This document shows, piece by piece, positions 21,426-29,693 of a stretch of 64,000 bases of DNA. The DNA is from Tenodera sinensis. Taxonomy: Eukaryota > Arthropoda > Insecta > Mantodea > Mantidae. Within the stretch, counting starts at the first letter, position 1. Each line of letters begins with the position of its first letter. Made by a program: the position numbers and the translations under genes. The notes under the pieces are model-generated. The model made no database searches, was not told where the DNA came from, and was given only the letters and a program-made list of their open reading frames with translations. The stretch lies in contig CM060969.1 of NCBI GenBank assembly GCA_030765045.1, forward strand, positions 50,819,216-50,883,215, written 5' to 3'.

Positions 21426-22931
21426 ATGAGCATGCCATCGGAGACATTTGCAATGGTGGAGGATGACATCGCCATGAGTTCTCAAAAAACTCAAAACAAA
21501 AAAAATATAAAAGTTTGTGTAAAGGAAGTAGCAGAGTTGAGTGGTCCTCGCTACTTAGTAATATCAAGAACTGAGGGAGACAAGAAATTTTTATCGGTGA
21601 GCCCATTTACCATACAAAAGGGTTTGGATAACATTGCTGGTCCTGTAAAGTCATGCACTAGATCTCGCAATGGCACGCTCCTGGTTGAAGCACATTCAGC
21701 TACCCAGGCAGCTAAAATACTGAAAGCGAATATGCTAGCAAGTTATCCTGTCAGCGTTCAGATGCACAGAACTTTGAACTCCTCGCGCGGCGTGATAAAC
21801 ACCCGTGCATTGGATGATTTAAGCAATGAGGAGATTCAAGAAAATCTTATGGAACAAGGCGTTACTAATGTTTACCGGGTTCAACGCAAAGAAGGTGGTG
21901 AACTGAAGCCAACACGTACCCTGTTCCTGACCTTTGATCGGGTAGATCTCCCGCAAAGGATTAAGGCAGGGTATGAGTCCATCGAAGTTAGGCCGTTCAT
22001 CCCGAACCCGCTCAGATGTTTTAAATGCCAGCGCTTTGGGCATACAAATGAATTTTGCAAGGGACAAGCTACATGCCCTCAATGTGGAGATGAATTCCAC
22101 GATGGTGCATGTACAGCAGCTCCGTCATGTGTGAACTGCAGAGGTGAACATCCATCCAGTTCCCGAGATTGCCCCCGCTTTGTAGAGGAAAGAGCGATCC
22201 AAGAGATACGGGTCAAAGAGAAGGTGCCCTTCTCAGAAGCCCGGAAGCTCTTGCGTATACGCCAACCGTCTGTTCCAAGGTCCGGGACCTATAGCTCAGT
22301 TGTAGCTAAACCGGTACCGAGCAGAGAGATCGCAACCCAGACCAGCGATTTCAATGGGGCAACAATATCTGAAGAGACACTTGTAGCCCGTAGCTCTACT
22401 CCAAAGCCTTCAACATCAGCGCGCACATCTGTGTCAACGTCAACGTCTACAAAATCCGCAAGCGCAAAGAACATTAGCGTTACATCACCATCAAGAGCAT
22501 CAAGATCAGCGCAAAAAACTAGCAAGCCCGTACGATATGAAGCCTCACCGATCAAATTTAAAAAGAGTTATTCAAAGACCGACTTCCTCAAGGAAAATAA
22601 AATGTCTAGTCCCAGTACATCGAAGGGATGTAAGAGTCCCCGAACATCTCCTCGAAGATCCCGAAAATCCTCTTCTGGAGAATCTTCAGGGGTGGACTCA
22701 GACCGGCGTCTTTCATCTTCGCCGGTCCCCATTAGCAACCGGTTCGAGACACTCGAACCCAAGTTTGCTATGGGAAGACGCACGTCCTCGGCAGAGGACA
22801 TGGATCTGGACCAATCTGCCCACACTGGGAGACCCCCAGTGGAAAAGAGGCGCGAAAAAGCGTCCGAAAAGAACGTCAGCCCAAGAGAGAAAAGGGCTAA
22901 ATTAGTTCGACAACCGCCTGCTCCAAAGTAA
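21426..22931 (+). CDS. I-like LINE ORF1: zinc-knuckle RNA-binding protein
   Basis: A 501-residue Gag-like protein expected to coat the element RNA and act as nucleic-acid chaperone. The N-terminal half (about residues 25-190) holds a compact domain also seen in copies 2 and 3 (GPRYLVISRTEGDKKFLSVS, DLPQRIKAGYESIEVRPF). Three zinc knuckles follow from C198: CFKCQRFGHTNEFC, CPQCGDEFHDGAC and CVNCRGEHPSSSRDC. The C-terminal half is Ser/Lys/Pro-rich and disordered in appearance. Several in-frame ATGs occur near the start; the second (SM|PSETFAM) is the one conserved in the other copies, where the first is GTG. The stop codon overlaps a downstream ATG (TAATG). The frame is intact. Confidence 0.9.
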   Translation: MSMPSETFAMVEDDIAMSSQKTQNKKNIKVCVKEVAELSGPRYLVISRTEGDKKFLSVSPFTIQKGLDNIAGPVKSCTRSRNGTLLVEAHSATQAAKILKANMLASYPVSVQMHRTLNSSRGVINTRALDDLSNEEIQENLMEQGVTNVYRVQRKEGGELKPTRTLFLTFDRVDLPQRIKAGYESIEVRPFIPNPLRCFKCQRFGHTNEFCKGQATCPQCGDEFHDGACTAAPSCVNCRGEHPSSSRDCPRFVEERAIQEIRVKEKVPFSEARKLLRIRQPSVPRSGTYSSVVAKPVPSREIATQTSDFNGATISEETLVARSSTPKPSTSARTSVSTSTSTKSASAKNISVTSPSRASRSAQKTSKPVRYEASPIKFKKSYSKTDFLKENKMSSPSTSKGCKSPRTSPRRSRKSSSGESSGVDSDRRLSSSPVPISNRFETLEPKFAMGRRTSSAEDMDLDQSAHTGRPPVEKRREKASEKNVSPREKRAKLVRQPPAPK

Positions 22932-22978
22932 TGAAGAGTTACCTTGGAATTACCTATCCCATACACAATGCAATATGA
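22929..22978 (+). promoter_or_regulatory. Stop/start relay between ORF1 and ORF2
   Basis: The ORF1 stop and a new start overlap as TAATG (22929-22933). That ATG opens a 15-codon frame whose TGA (22976-22978) overlaps the ORF2 ATG as ATGA (22975-22978). Such arrangements are used for termination-reinitiation in some non-LTR elements. In copy 2 TAATG is kept, but the mini-frame ends at once (ATGTAG). The mechanism is inferred. Confidence 0.4.
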
Positions 22979-25900
22979 CTATCCTACAATGGAACGTACG
23001 TGGCATTCGAACTCAAAGGCCAGAACTTGAGCTCTTGCTCAAAGAAAACGAACCTCTGGTCGCATGTTTGCAAGAGACTAACCTGCGTCCTCGAGACGCT
23101 TTCCATCTAAGGCGATACACCCCAGTACGGTGTGATGTTACACCAGAAGAGGATGTACCGGCACATGGCGGCGCTATGATACTTGTCAGAGATGACGTAT
23201 ATATGCAAACTCTACCTTTGCACTCTGATATACAATCAGTTGCTGTATGGATTAAACTGCCAAACATACATTTCACTATCTGTAATATATATTTGCCTCC
23301 CTCCCATGACTTCTCGCACATTGATTTAGAAGATCTAGTTTCCCAGTTGCCAACTCCTTTTTTGTTGGTGGGAGACTTCAATGCGCACCACCCACTTTGG
23401 GGTTCAAGTCGCGCTTGTGCGAGAGGTAAGATCATTGCCGATTTCCTCGACAGTCACAACCTAGCTCTCCTCAACACTGGAGAGCCTACATTCATTTCTG
23501 ACTCGCACAGCACCTTCTCACACCTCGATCTTGCAGTTTGTTCACCTCAGTTGGCAGTCTCCTTACAATGGAATGTCATCTCTGATTTACACTCTAGTGA
23601 CCACTTCCCGTGTCTTATTAGTCTCTTAACACAACACACATTTTCTACACGTATGCCCAGATGGCGTTTGGACCATGCCAACTGGAACCTTTACACCCAG
23701 TTGGCTGTCTTTACGTACAACGAGCACGACTCAGTGAATAATTTGGCGCAGCATCTCACTGAGACGATTCTCTCTGCTGCTGAAAAATCGATTCCGCGGT
23801 CGACTACACACCCCCGTCGATTTCGCGTCCCCTGGTGGACGGAAGAATGTCGGAATGCCATTCGTGCTCGAAGGCGTGCACTTAGGGTTTTCCAACGTCA
23901 CCCTACTTTGGAAAACCTAATCGAATACAAGAAAATGCGCGCGAGGTCCAGACAAGTCATTAAGGATAGCAAAAAGTCATCATGGAGCAAATTTGTAGCT
24001 TCTTTTAACCGACACACACCTTCCTCGGTTGTGTGGGATAGATTAAGGCGTGTTGCAGCTAAAACGACCCAAATACCAATAGCGGGACTAAAAACAGCCA
24101 CGGGAGCTGTTGTTGATTCATTTGAAGTGGCCAATACCTTTGGCAGTGCTTTCGCACAAGTGTCTAGCTCGGAAAACTACTCCCCTGAGTTCCTTCCAAT
24201 TAAAACTCAGGTGGAATCTCAAGGCTTCACGTTTCGTTCTAGAAACGTAGAAGATTACAATCGCCTTTTCACCATGGCAGAGCTGGAGCTTTCCCTGAAA
24301 TCTTCGCGATGTTCAGCACCAGGACCGGACGGTATTCATGTACAAATGTTACAACGGCTCTCTCCCGAAGGTAAGGCATTCCTGCTCGAGGTCTATAATC
24401 GTGTTTGGGTTGACAGTATACTCCCAGAAAATTGGCGGGAGGCCACCGTTATTCCCATCTTGAAGGCTGGGAAGGACCGTCATCTTCCCTCCAGCTATCG
24501 TCCTATTTCCCTCACCAGTTGCGTTTGCAAGGTGATGGAACGCATGATCAATGGACGATTGGTATGGTGGTTAGAAAGTCGTAACCTACTGACTAACATC
24601 CAGTGTGGTTTTCGACGACGCCGTTCAACTGTTGACCATCTTGTGTCAATATCGACACAGATAATGGACGGCTTTATGAAGAACTGTCAAACCGTTGGCA
24701 TATTTTTCGATCTTGAGAAGGCTTATGATACGTGCTGGCGAGCAGGGATTCTACGTTCCCTGTATGCCTGGAATATGCGTGGACGCCTACCACTTTTCAT
24801 TCAGGAGTTTATGAAGGACCGCTTTTTCCGAGTAAGGGTCGGCTCGGTTTTTTCTAATTCTTTTGTTCAGGAGGAGGGAGTACCTCAGGGTTCGGTGCTA
24901 AGTGTCACGCTCTTTGCTATAGCAATTAACTCCATCTGGAAATGTGTTCCACCCGGAGTTTCGTCATGCCTATTCGTAGACGATTTCGCTGTCTATTGCA
25001 CTTCTCAGCGCACGGCGTTCTTACAACGGCGCCTGCAGCAATGTTTGGACAACCTTAGAGAATGGAGCATGAAAAACGGCTTCCGTTTCTCAACTGAGAA
25101 GTCAATCTGTGTTAATTTCTGGCGCCGTAGGAGACGATTACCACCTTCGCTCCGATTTGGTTCAGATATACTTCCCTTCGCAGAAGAGACGCGCTTCCTG
25201 GGTTTGATCTTGGACAGGAAGCTTAGTTGGTCGTCGCATATTGCACAGCTAAGAGCGAGATGTGACCGTTCCCTAAATATTATGCGAGTACTGAATGGCA
25301 AATCGTGGGGAGCGGATCGGACAATTTTGTTGCGAATATATCGCGCATTAGTCCGATCCAAGCTAGACTATGGGTGTATTGTTTATTCGTCAGCACGACC
25401 ATCTGTGCTGAGAAGATTAGACGTGGTCCATAATAGGGGTATCCGCATTGCAACAGGAGCTTTTCCAACAAGCCCAGTGGTGAGCCTTTACGCCGAGTCC
25501 ACAGAACCTCCTCTGCATTATCGGCGTGAGATTCTCTTGGCAAATTATGGTTGTGCGCTTAGATGTATGCCTAAGCACCCAACGTTCGCTTCTTTTTTCA
25601 CCACCACGCTAAGAGAACGATATAGAAATAGCTCCCTTAATCCAAAGCCTGCGGGGTTCCGTTTCCAAGAGCTCCTAGTGAAGCTTGGAGTGGAACTGCC
25701 TGTGATGTTCGCCAAGGGCGAGAGACTTTACCCCCCTTGGCTATCTGGTACGCCCCATGTAGATCTTGGGATGACCATACACCAGAAGTCCACCATGCCT
25801 ATTTCAAGTATCCGCACGTGTTTCTTAGAATTTTTGTCAGGCTACACTGGCCGTCGATGTATTTACACCGATGGGTCAAAGGGCTCCAACGGTGTTGGAT

Positions 25901-26664
25901 GTGCTTATGTTTATGGAACCGAACCATATACATTCGGTTTTCCAAATAGCAGCTCCATTTTTACTGCAGAGCTTTATGCAATTTATCGAGCCGTTTTGTA
26001 TGTTCGCCGTCGTAAATTAGGTGACTGCCTGATTTTGAGCGATTCCCTTAGTGCACTGCAGAGCCTTTGTCAGTTGTACAACCCCCACCCTATTGTACAA
26101 CGTATCCAGGATGCCCTCCATGTTTTACACGCTTCTGGCGTTGACGTGGTGTGTGCATGGATTCCTGGTCACGTAGGTTTGCCGGGGAATGAAATGGCAG
26201 ATTTAGCAGCAAAGACGGCAACTACAGAACCCTGTATTACCATCTCACGTGTTACTTCGGAAGACTTTAGGCTTGAAGTGCGGAGAGCGGTGCTGTCGTC
26301 CTGGCACTTCGAGTGGTCAACTCTCCGCGGTAATAAGCTTAGAGAAGTGAAAGAACTTCCGATAAACTGGGTAACTTCCTGTCGCACATCTCGTCGCGAG
26401 GAGGTTAGTTTGGCTCGATTAAGAATAGGGCACTGCAATTTTTCGCATGGTTACCTATTTAAAAGGCACCCTGCGCCTCTATGTCCGCTGTGTGACAACC
26501 TTTTGTCAGTTCGCCACGTGTTGCTAGAGTGTTGCTCTCTAGCGCACCTTCGGGATTCTCTGCAGGTGCCTGCCAGACTTGCAGAAGTTCTAGCGGACGA
26601 CAAAACAGCGGTTGATAGAGTTTTTAATTTTTTAGCGGAGTGTAATATGAATTTGAGGATTTAA
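22975..26664 (+). CDS. I-like LINE ORF2: endonuclease-RT-RNase H polyprotein
   Basis: A 1229-residue enzyme for target-primed reverse transcription, with all domains apparently intact. The endonuclease (about 1-225) has N7 (QWNVRG), E34 (LQET), D134/N136 (GDFNAHH) and D209/H210 (SDHFP). The reverse transcriptase (about 470-760) has AGKDRHLPSSYRPISLTS, motif A FFDLEKAYD with D579, GVPQGSVLS and FVDD at 667-670. RNase H (about 960-1085) has D966 (YTDGSK), E999 (TAELYA), D1023 (LSDSLSAL) and D1076 (GNEMADLAAK). A C-terminal zinc finger begins at C1170 (CPLCDNLLSVRHVLLEC). ORF2 starts at the ATG that overlaps the relay mini-frame. Length and domain order fit I-group LINEs. No disabling change is visible. 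Confidence 0.95.
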   Translation: MTILQWNVRGIRTQRPELELLLKENEPLVACLQETNLRPRDAFHLRRYTPVRCDVTPEEDVPAHGGAMILVRDDVYMQTLPLHSDIQSVAVWIKLPNIHFTICNIYLPPSHDFSHIDLEDLVSQLPTPFLLVGDFNAHHPLWGSSRACARGKIIADFLDSHNLALLNTGEPTFISDSHSTFSHLDLAVCSPQLAVSLQWNVISDLHSSDHFPCLISLLTQHTFSTRMPRWRLDHANWNLYTQLAVFTYNEHDSVNNLAQHLTETILSAAEKSIPRSTTHPRRFRVPWWTEECRNAIRARRRALRVFQRHPTLENLIEYKKMRARSRQVIKDSKKSSWSKFVASFNRHTPSSVVWDRLRRVAAKTTQIPIAGLKTATGAVVDSFEVANTFGSAFAQVSSSENYSPEFLPIKTQVESQGFTFRSRNVEDYNRLFTMAELELSLKSSRCSAPGPDGIHVQMLQRLSPEGKAFLLEVYNRVWVDSILPENWREATVIPILKAGKDRHLPSSYRPISLTSCVCKVMERMINGRLVWWLESRNLLTNIQCGFRRRRSTVDHLVSISTQIMDGFMKNCQTVGIFFDLEKAYDTCWRAGILRSLYAWNMRGRLPLFIQEFMKDRFFRVRVGSVFSNSFVQEEGVPQGSVLSVTLFAIAINSIWKCVPPGVSSCLFVDDFAVYCTSQRTAFLQRRLQQCLDNLREWSMKNGFRFSTEKSICVNFWRRRRRLPPSLRFGSDILPFAEETRFLGLILDRKLSWSSHIAQLRARCDRSLNIMRVLNGKSWGADRTILLRIYRALVRSKLDYGCIVYSSARPSVLRRLDVVHNRGIRIATGAFPTSPVVSLYAESTEPPLHYRREILLANYGCALRCMPKHPTFASFFTTTLRERYRNSSLNPKPAGFRFQELLVKLGVELPVMFAKGERLYPPWLSGTPHVDLGMTIHQKSTMPISSIRTCFLEFLSGYTGRRCIYTDGSKGSNGVGCAYVYGTEPYTFGFPNSSSIFTAELYAIYRAVLYVRRRKLGDCLILSDSLSALQSLCQLYNPHPIVQRIQDALHVLHASGVDVVCAWIPGHVGLPGNEMADLAAKTATTEPCITISRVTSEDFRLEVRRAVLSSWHFEWSTLRGNKLREVKELPINWVTSCRTSRREEVSLARLRIGHCNFSHGYLFKRHPAPLCPLCDNLLSVRHVLLECCSLAHLRDSLQVPARLAEVLADDKTAVDRVFNFLAECNMNLRI

Positions 26665-26879
26665 ATTTTTTTTTTTAATTATCTGTTTCTGCTTTTGGAC
26701 ATATTTATCACCTTGTTTCATATCTGGCTATTGCCACTGGTTTTTACCTTTGTAAACTTTCCTTGTTGCTAGTATTTTTATTTTTTGAGTGAAATTTATA
26801 TCTGGCTATTGCCATGAGTCTGTTAAGGGCGCTGATGACCTAGAAGTTGAGCGCCCTTAAACCAAATCCAAATCCAAAT
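26665..26879 (+). other. 3' UTR and tandem-repeat tail of LINE copy 1
   Basis: Contains two direct copies of TATCTGGCTATTGCCA (26721-26736 and 26799-26814), the terminal hairpin and then a tail of CAAATC/AAATCC units instead of poly(A). The last bases of the tail match the first bases of the target duplication. Confidence 0.85.
26823..26860 (+). ncRNA. 3'-terminal hairpin of the I-like LINE family
   Basis: Perfect 10-bp stem TTAAGGGCGC / GCGCCCTTAA enclosing an 18-nt loop that begins TGATGA and ends GTTGA. The same hairpin or its decayed form closes the other copies near 16290, 18991, 19729, 33499, 35912, 42759, 42910, 58717, 58980 and 61999. Probably the structure ORF2 recognises to start reverse transcription. 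Confidence 0.8.
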
Positions 26880-26892
26880 CCGCTCATGACAC
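26880..26892. repeat. 13-bp target-site duplication, right
   Basis: CCGCTCATGACAC, identical to 20802-20814. Confidence 0.9.
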
Positions 26893-27050
26893 CTGTAGTG
26901 GGCAGAGTTGGGGGATCCAAGGGCCCTGTGGTAGGCCAAGGCTATACTCAAAGTGCCGTAGCGCCACAGGACAGGATAGTGTGTATTTTGCAAAATAATT
27001 ATCATAACCATTGAAATTCTGCATTTCGTTAACTTTATGGAAGAAACATA

Positions 27051-27240
27051 TACATTATTTATTTATGCCAACAAGCTTACTGCTGGTGGTTTTAAACACA
27101 CAAGCCGTGTGTGGGCAATGTTTAAGAGGTTGAATCAGAAACTGAAAAATGCAATGCCATAGCCGGGATTTGAACCACGGATCTTCCGCTTATCGAGCGG
27201 CTGCTTTGACTACTAAGCTACCATGGCCAACTTGCCAGTA
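27051..27240 (-). repeat. tRNA-derived SINE, family E (minus strand)
   Basis: On the minus strand it starts with A box TGGTAGCTTAGTAGTCAAAG and B box GGTTCAAATCCC, continues through a body and ends in an (ATAA)n-like tail near 27051. The body recurs at 27383-27505. Confidence 0.65.
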
Positions 27241-27382
27241 CGACCTTAAATTCCCCAGCTGATTCGTACTTTTTCCCGGTTAACCACAAGAGAATCTCAC
27301 ATCAGAGATAAATACCCCAAGGGCGACTTACAATTGAAAGTGCTTTATGTCCCGGGTTAAAGTAACCGTTAGATGGTAATTA

Positions 27383-27505
27383 TTATTTATTTATGCCAAC
27401 AAGCTTACTGCTGGTGTTTTTAAACACACAAGCCGTGTGTGGGCAATGTTTAAGAGGTTGAATCAGAAACTGTAAAGTTCAATGCCATAGCCGGAATTTG
27501 AACCA
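27383..27505 (-). repeat. Second, head-truncated copy of SINE family E
   Basis: Almost identical to 27051-27175 (TTATGCCAACAAGCTTACTG through GCCATAGCCGG.ATTTGAACC) but breaks off inside the B box. Confidence 0.7.
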
Positions 27506-27532
27506 CCTTGGGGTATATACTATATAAATTAG

Positions 27533-27609
27533 CCCCTCCGAAGAAGTATCGCCTTGTCGTGGCGGAGGGGCTCAGTACCCGAACCAGACGGCCTACTAAG
27601 TCTCTTGAC
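27533..27609 (+). ncRNA. HDV-like ribozyme candidate, copy 2
   Basis: P1 CCCCTCC/GGAGGGG (27533-27539 with 27564-27570), P3 GCC/GGC with the loop TTGTCGT and CTAA (27596-27599) are unchanged. P2 is weakened by changes in the 3' strand (GTCTCTTG). Within P2 one G-C pair of copy 1 corresponds to A-T here and one G-U pair to G-C. P4 keeps its pairs. Confidence 0.5.
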
Positions 27610-28153
27610 CACTGGTAGGCAAGAGGTGAGGGGAAGCAAAGAATATTCCAAACGGGTAGATGAGGCTCGTTAGTCTTGGTCGACGACTCATCTAGGAGAA
27701 GAGGACTCCGAAATCAAATTCCCCCAGGGGCTCCTACTACGGTAGGTACGGGTTTGGCGTACCCGAGCCATACTCTCGATTGGGTTCCTCCAAGAGGTGA
27801 GAGGGCACCTGCCAAACGCCCAATCAACTTTGGTCCACTTTTGTGTTTGACCTCCCACCTGATACCTCCCTGTACACAGTCTGATGGATAACCTACGCGC
27901 GGGTTCTAGGAGGATGGGGTGACGCAAGGGGTGACTGGGTAATCGCGTAAGTCCCAGGCCCTGGTTATCATGTAGGATCTGTGTGCGTATCCGCTGATAA
28001 AGGTCAGTCCCGGGGAGGGGCCATTGCATGAGCTGATGCACCCCTGAAGGCGATTGGGTCCCTCTGTCTATACATTGGGAGGTAAGACCCTAGGGTGAGC
28101 AAGGTCCAGGCCAGGACTCTCACCTAAGCCGGGGTGGCGACCAGGAAGTGAGC

Positions 28154-29650
28154 ATGCCATCGGAGACATTTGCAATGGTGGAGGATATCATCGCCATGAG
28201 TCCAAAAACTCCAAACAACAACAAAACCAGCAAAGCAAGTGGAAAAGAAGTAGTCGATTGTTGTGGTCCTCGCTACTTAGTTATTACTAGAAAAGAGGAA
28301 GGTAAAAAATTGCTATCGGTGAGCTCCTTTACCATTCAAAAGGGTCTGGATAACATTGCTGGTCCAGTAAAGTCATGCACTAGATCTCGCAATGGCACGC
28401 TGCTGATTGAAGCACATTCATTCACCTAGGCAGCTAAAATACTGAAAGCGAATATGCTAGCAAGTTATCCTATCAGTGTGGAGATGCACAGAACGTTGAA
28501 CTCCTCGCGCGGCGTGATAAACACCCGTGCATTGGATGATCTAAGTAATGAGGAGATTCAAGAAAATCTTTTGGAACAAGGCGTTAGTAGCGTTTACCGG
28601 GTTCAGCGTAAAGATGGTGGTGAACTGAAGCCAACACGTACCCTGTTCCTGACCTTTGATCGGGTAGATCTCCCACAAAGGATTATGCCAGGGTATGAGT
28701 CGATTGAAGTTAGGCCTTTCATCCCTCCCGAACCCGCTCAGATGTTTTAAGTGCCAGCGCTTTGGACATACAAGCGAGTTTTGCAAGGGACTACCTACTT
28801 GCAATAATTGTGGGGATGCATTACACGATGGTGATTGTAATTCAGCGCCGTCATGCGTGAACTGCAAAGGTGAACATCCTTCTAGTTCCCGAGATTACCC
28901 CCGTTTTGTAGAGGAAAGAGCGATCCAAGAGATACGGGTTAGAGAGAAGGTGCCCTTCTCAGAAGCCCGGAAGCTCTTGCGAATACGCCAACTCTCTTTT
29001 CCAAGATCCGGTACCTTTAGCTCAGTTGTAGCTAAACCGGCACCGAGAAGAGAAATCGCAACACAAACCAGCGATATAAATGGGACAACAATATCAGAAA
29101 AAATACTCACAGCCCGTAGCTCAATTCCAAAGCCTTCTACATCGGCACGCGCATCTGTGTCAACGTCAACAAAATCCGTAAATGCAAAGAACATCACCGT
29201 TACATCACCATCAGAAACATCAAGATCAGCACAAAAAATTGCAAGCCCGTAAGATATGAAACCTCACCGATCAAGTTTAAAAAAAGTTACACAAGGACCG
29301 ACTTCCTCAAGGAAAATAGTATGTCCAATCCCAGTAAATCGAAGGGACGTAGGAGTCCACGAACATCTCCTTGAAGATCTCGAATATCCTCTTCTGGAGA
29401 ATCTTCAGGGATGGACTCTGACCGACGTGTTTCATCTTCGCCGGTCTCCGTGTCAAATCGGCTCGAAGCTCTCGAACCAAAATTCAGTCTCGGAACACGG
29501 ACGTCCTCGGCAGAGGACATGGAGCTGGAATCTACCCACACTGGGAGACCCCCAGTGGAAAAGAGGCGCGAAAAAGCGTCAGATAAAAATGTAAGCCCAA
29601 GAGAGAAGAAAAGTGCAAAATTAATTCGACCACCGCCTATTCCAAAGTAA
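28154..29650 (+). pseudogene. I-like LINE ORF1, broken (copy 2)
   Basis: Homologous to 21426-22931. The ATG at 28154 (MPSETFAMVED) is retained while the upstream ATG of copy 1 is GTG. Breaks include an in-frame TAG near 28427, frameshifts near 28440 and 28730 and a stop near 29250. The zinc knuckles survive (CFKCQRFGHTSEFC, CNNCGDALHDGDC, CVNCKGEHPSSSRDY with the last C changed to Y). Confidence 0.88.
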
Positions 29651-29693
29651 TGTAGAGTTACCTTGGAACTACCTATCCCATACACAATGTAAT

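Larger units (their letters stand above)
20815..26879 (+). mobile_element. I-like non-LTR retrotransposon, copy 1: full length, intact ORFs
   Basis: A 6.07-kb element flanked by a perfect 13-bp target duplication. Order: 5'-terminal ribozyme-like fold, ~610-nt leader, ORF1 (501 codons, zinc knuckles), 43-nt spacer, ORF2 (1229 codons, endonuclease-RT-RNase H-zinc finger), ~215-nt 3' UTR ending in a hairpin and an (AAATCC)3-like tail. RNase H, the zinc-knuckle ORF1 and the lack of poly(A) place it in the I group of LINEs; the exact clade (I, Nimb or relative) cannot be decided by eye. Intact frames and a perfect duplication point to a recent, possibly still active insertion. Confidence 0.93.

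Noticed and set aside
27165..27222. Functional tRNA gene on the minus strand
   Set aside because: Good A and B boxes but the acceptor stem does not pair and the body is repeated at 27383, so it is a SINE head.
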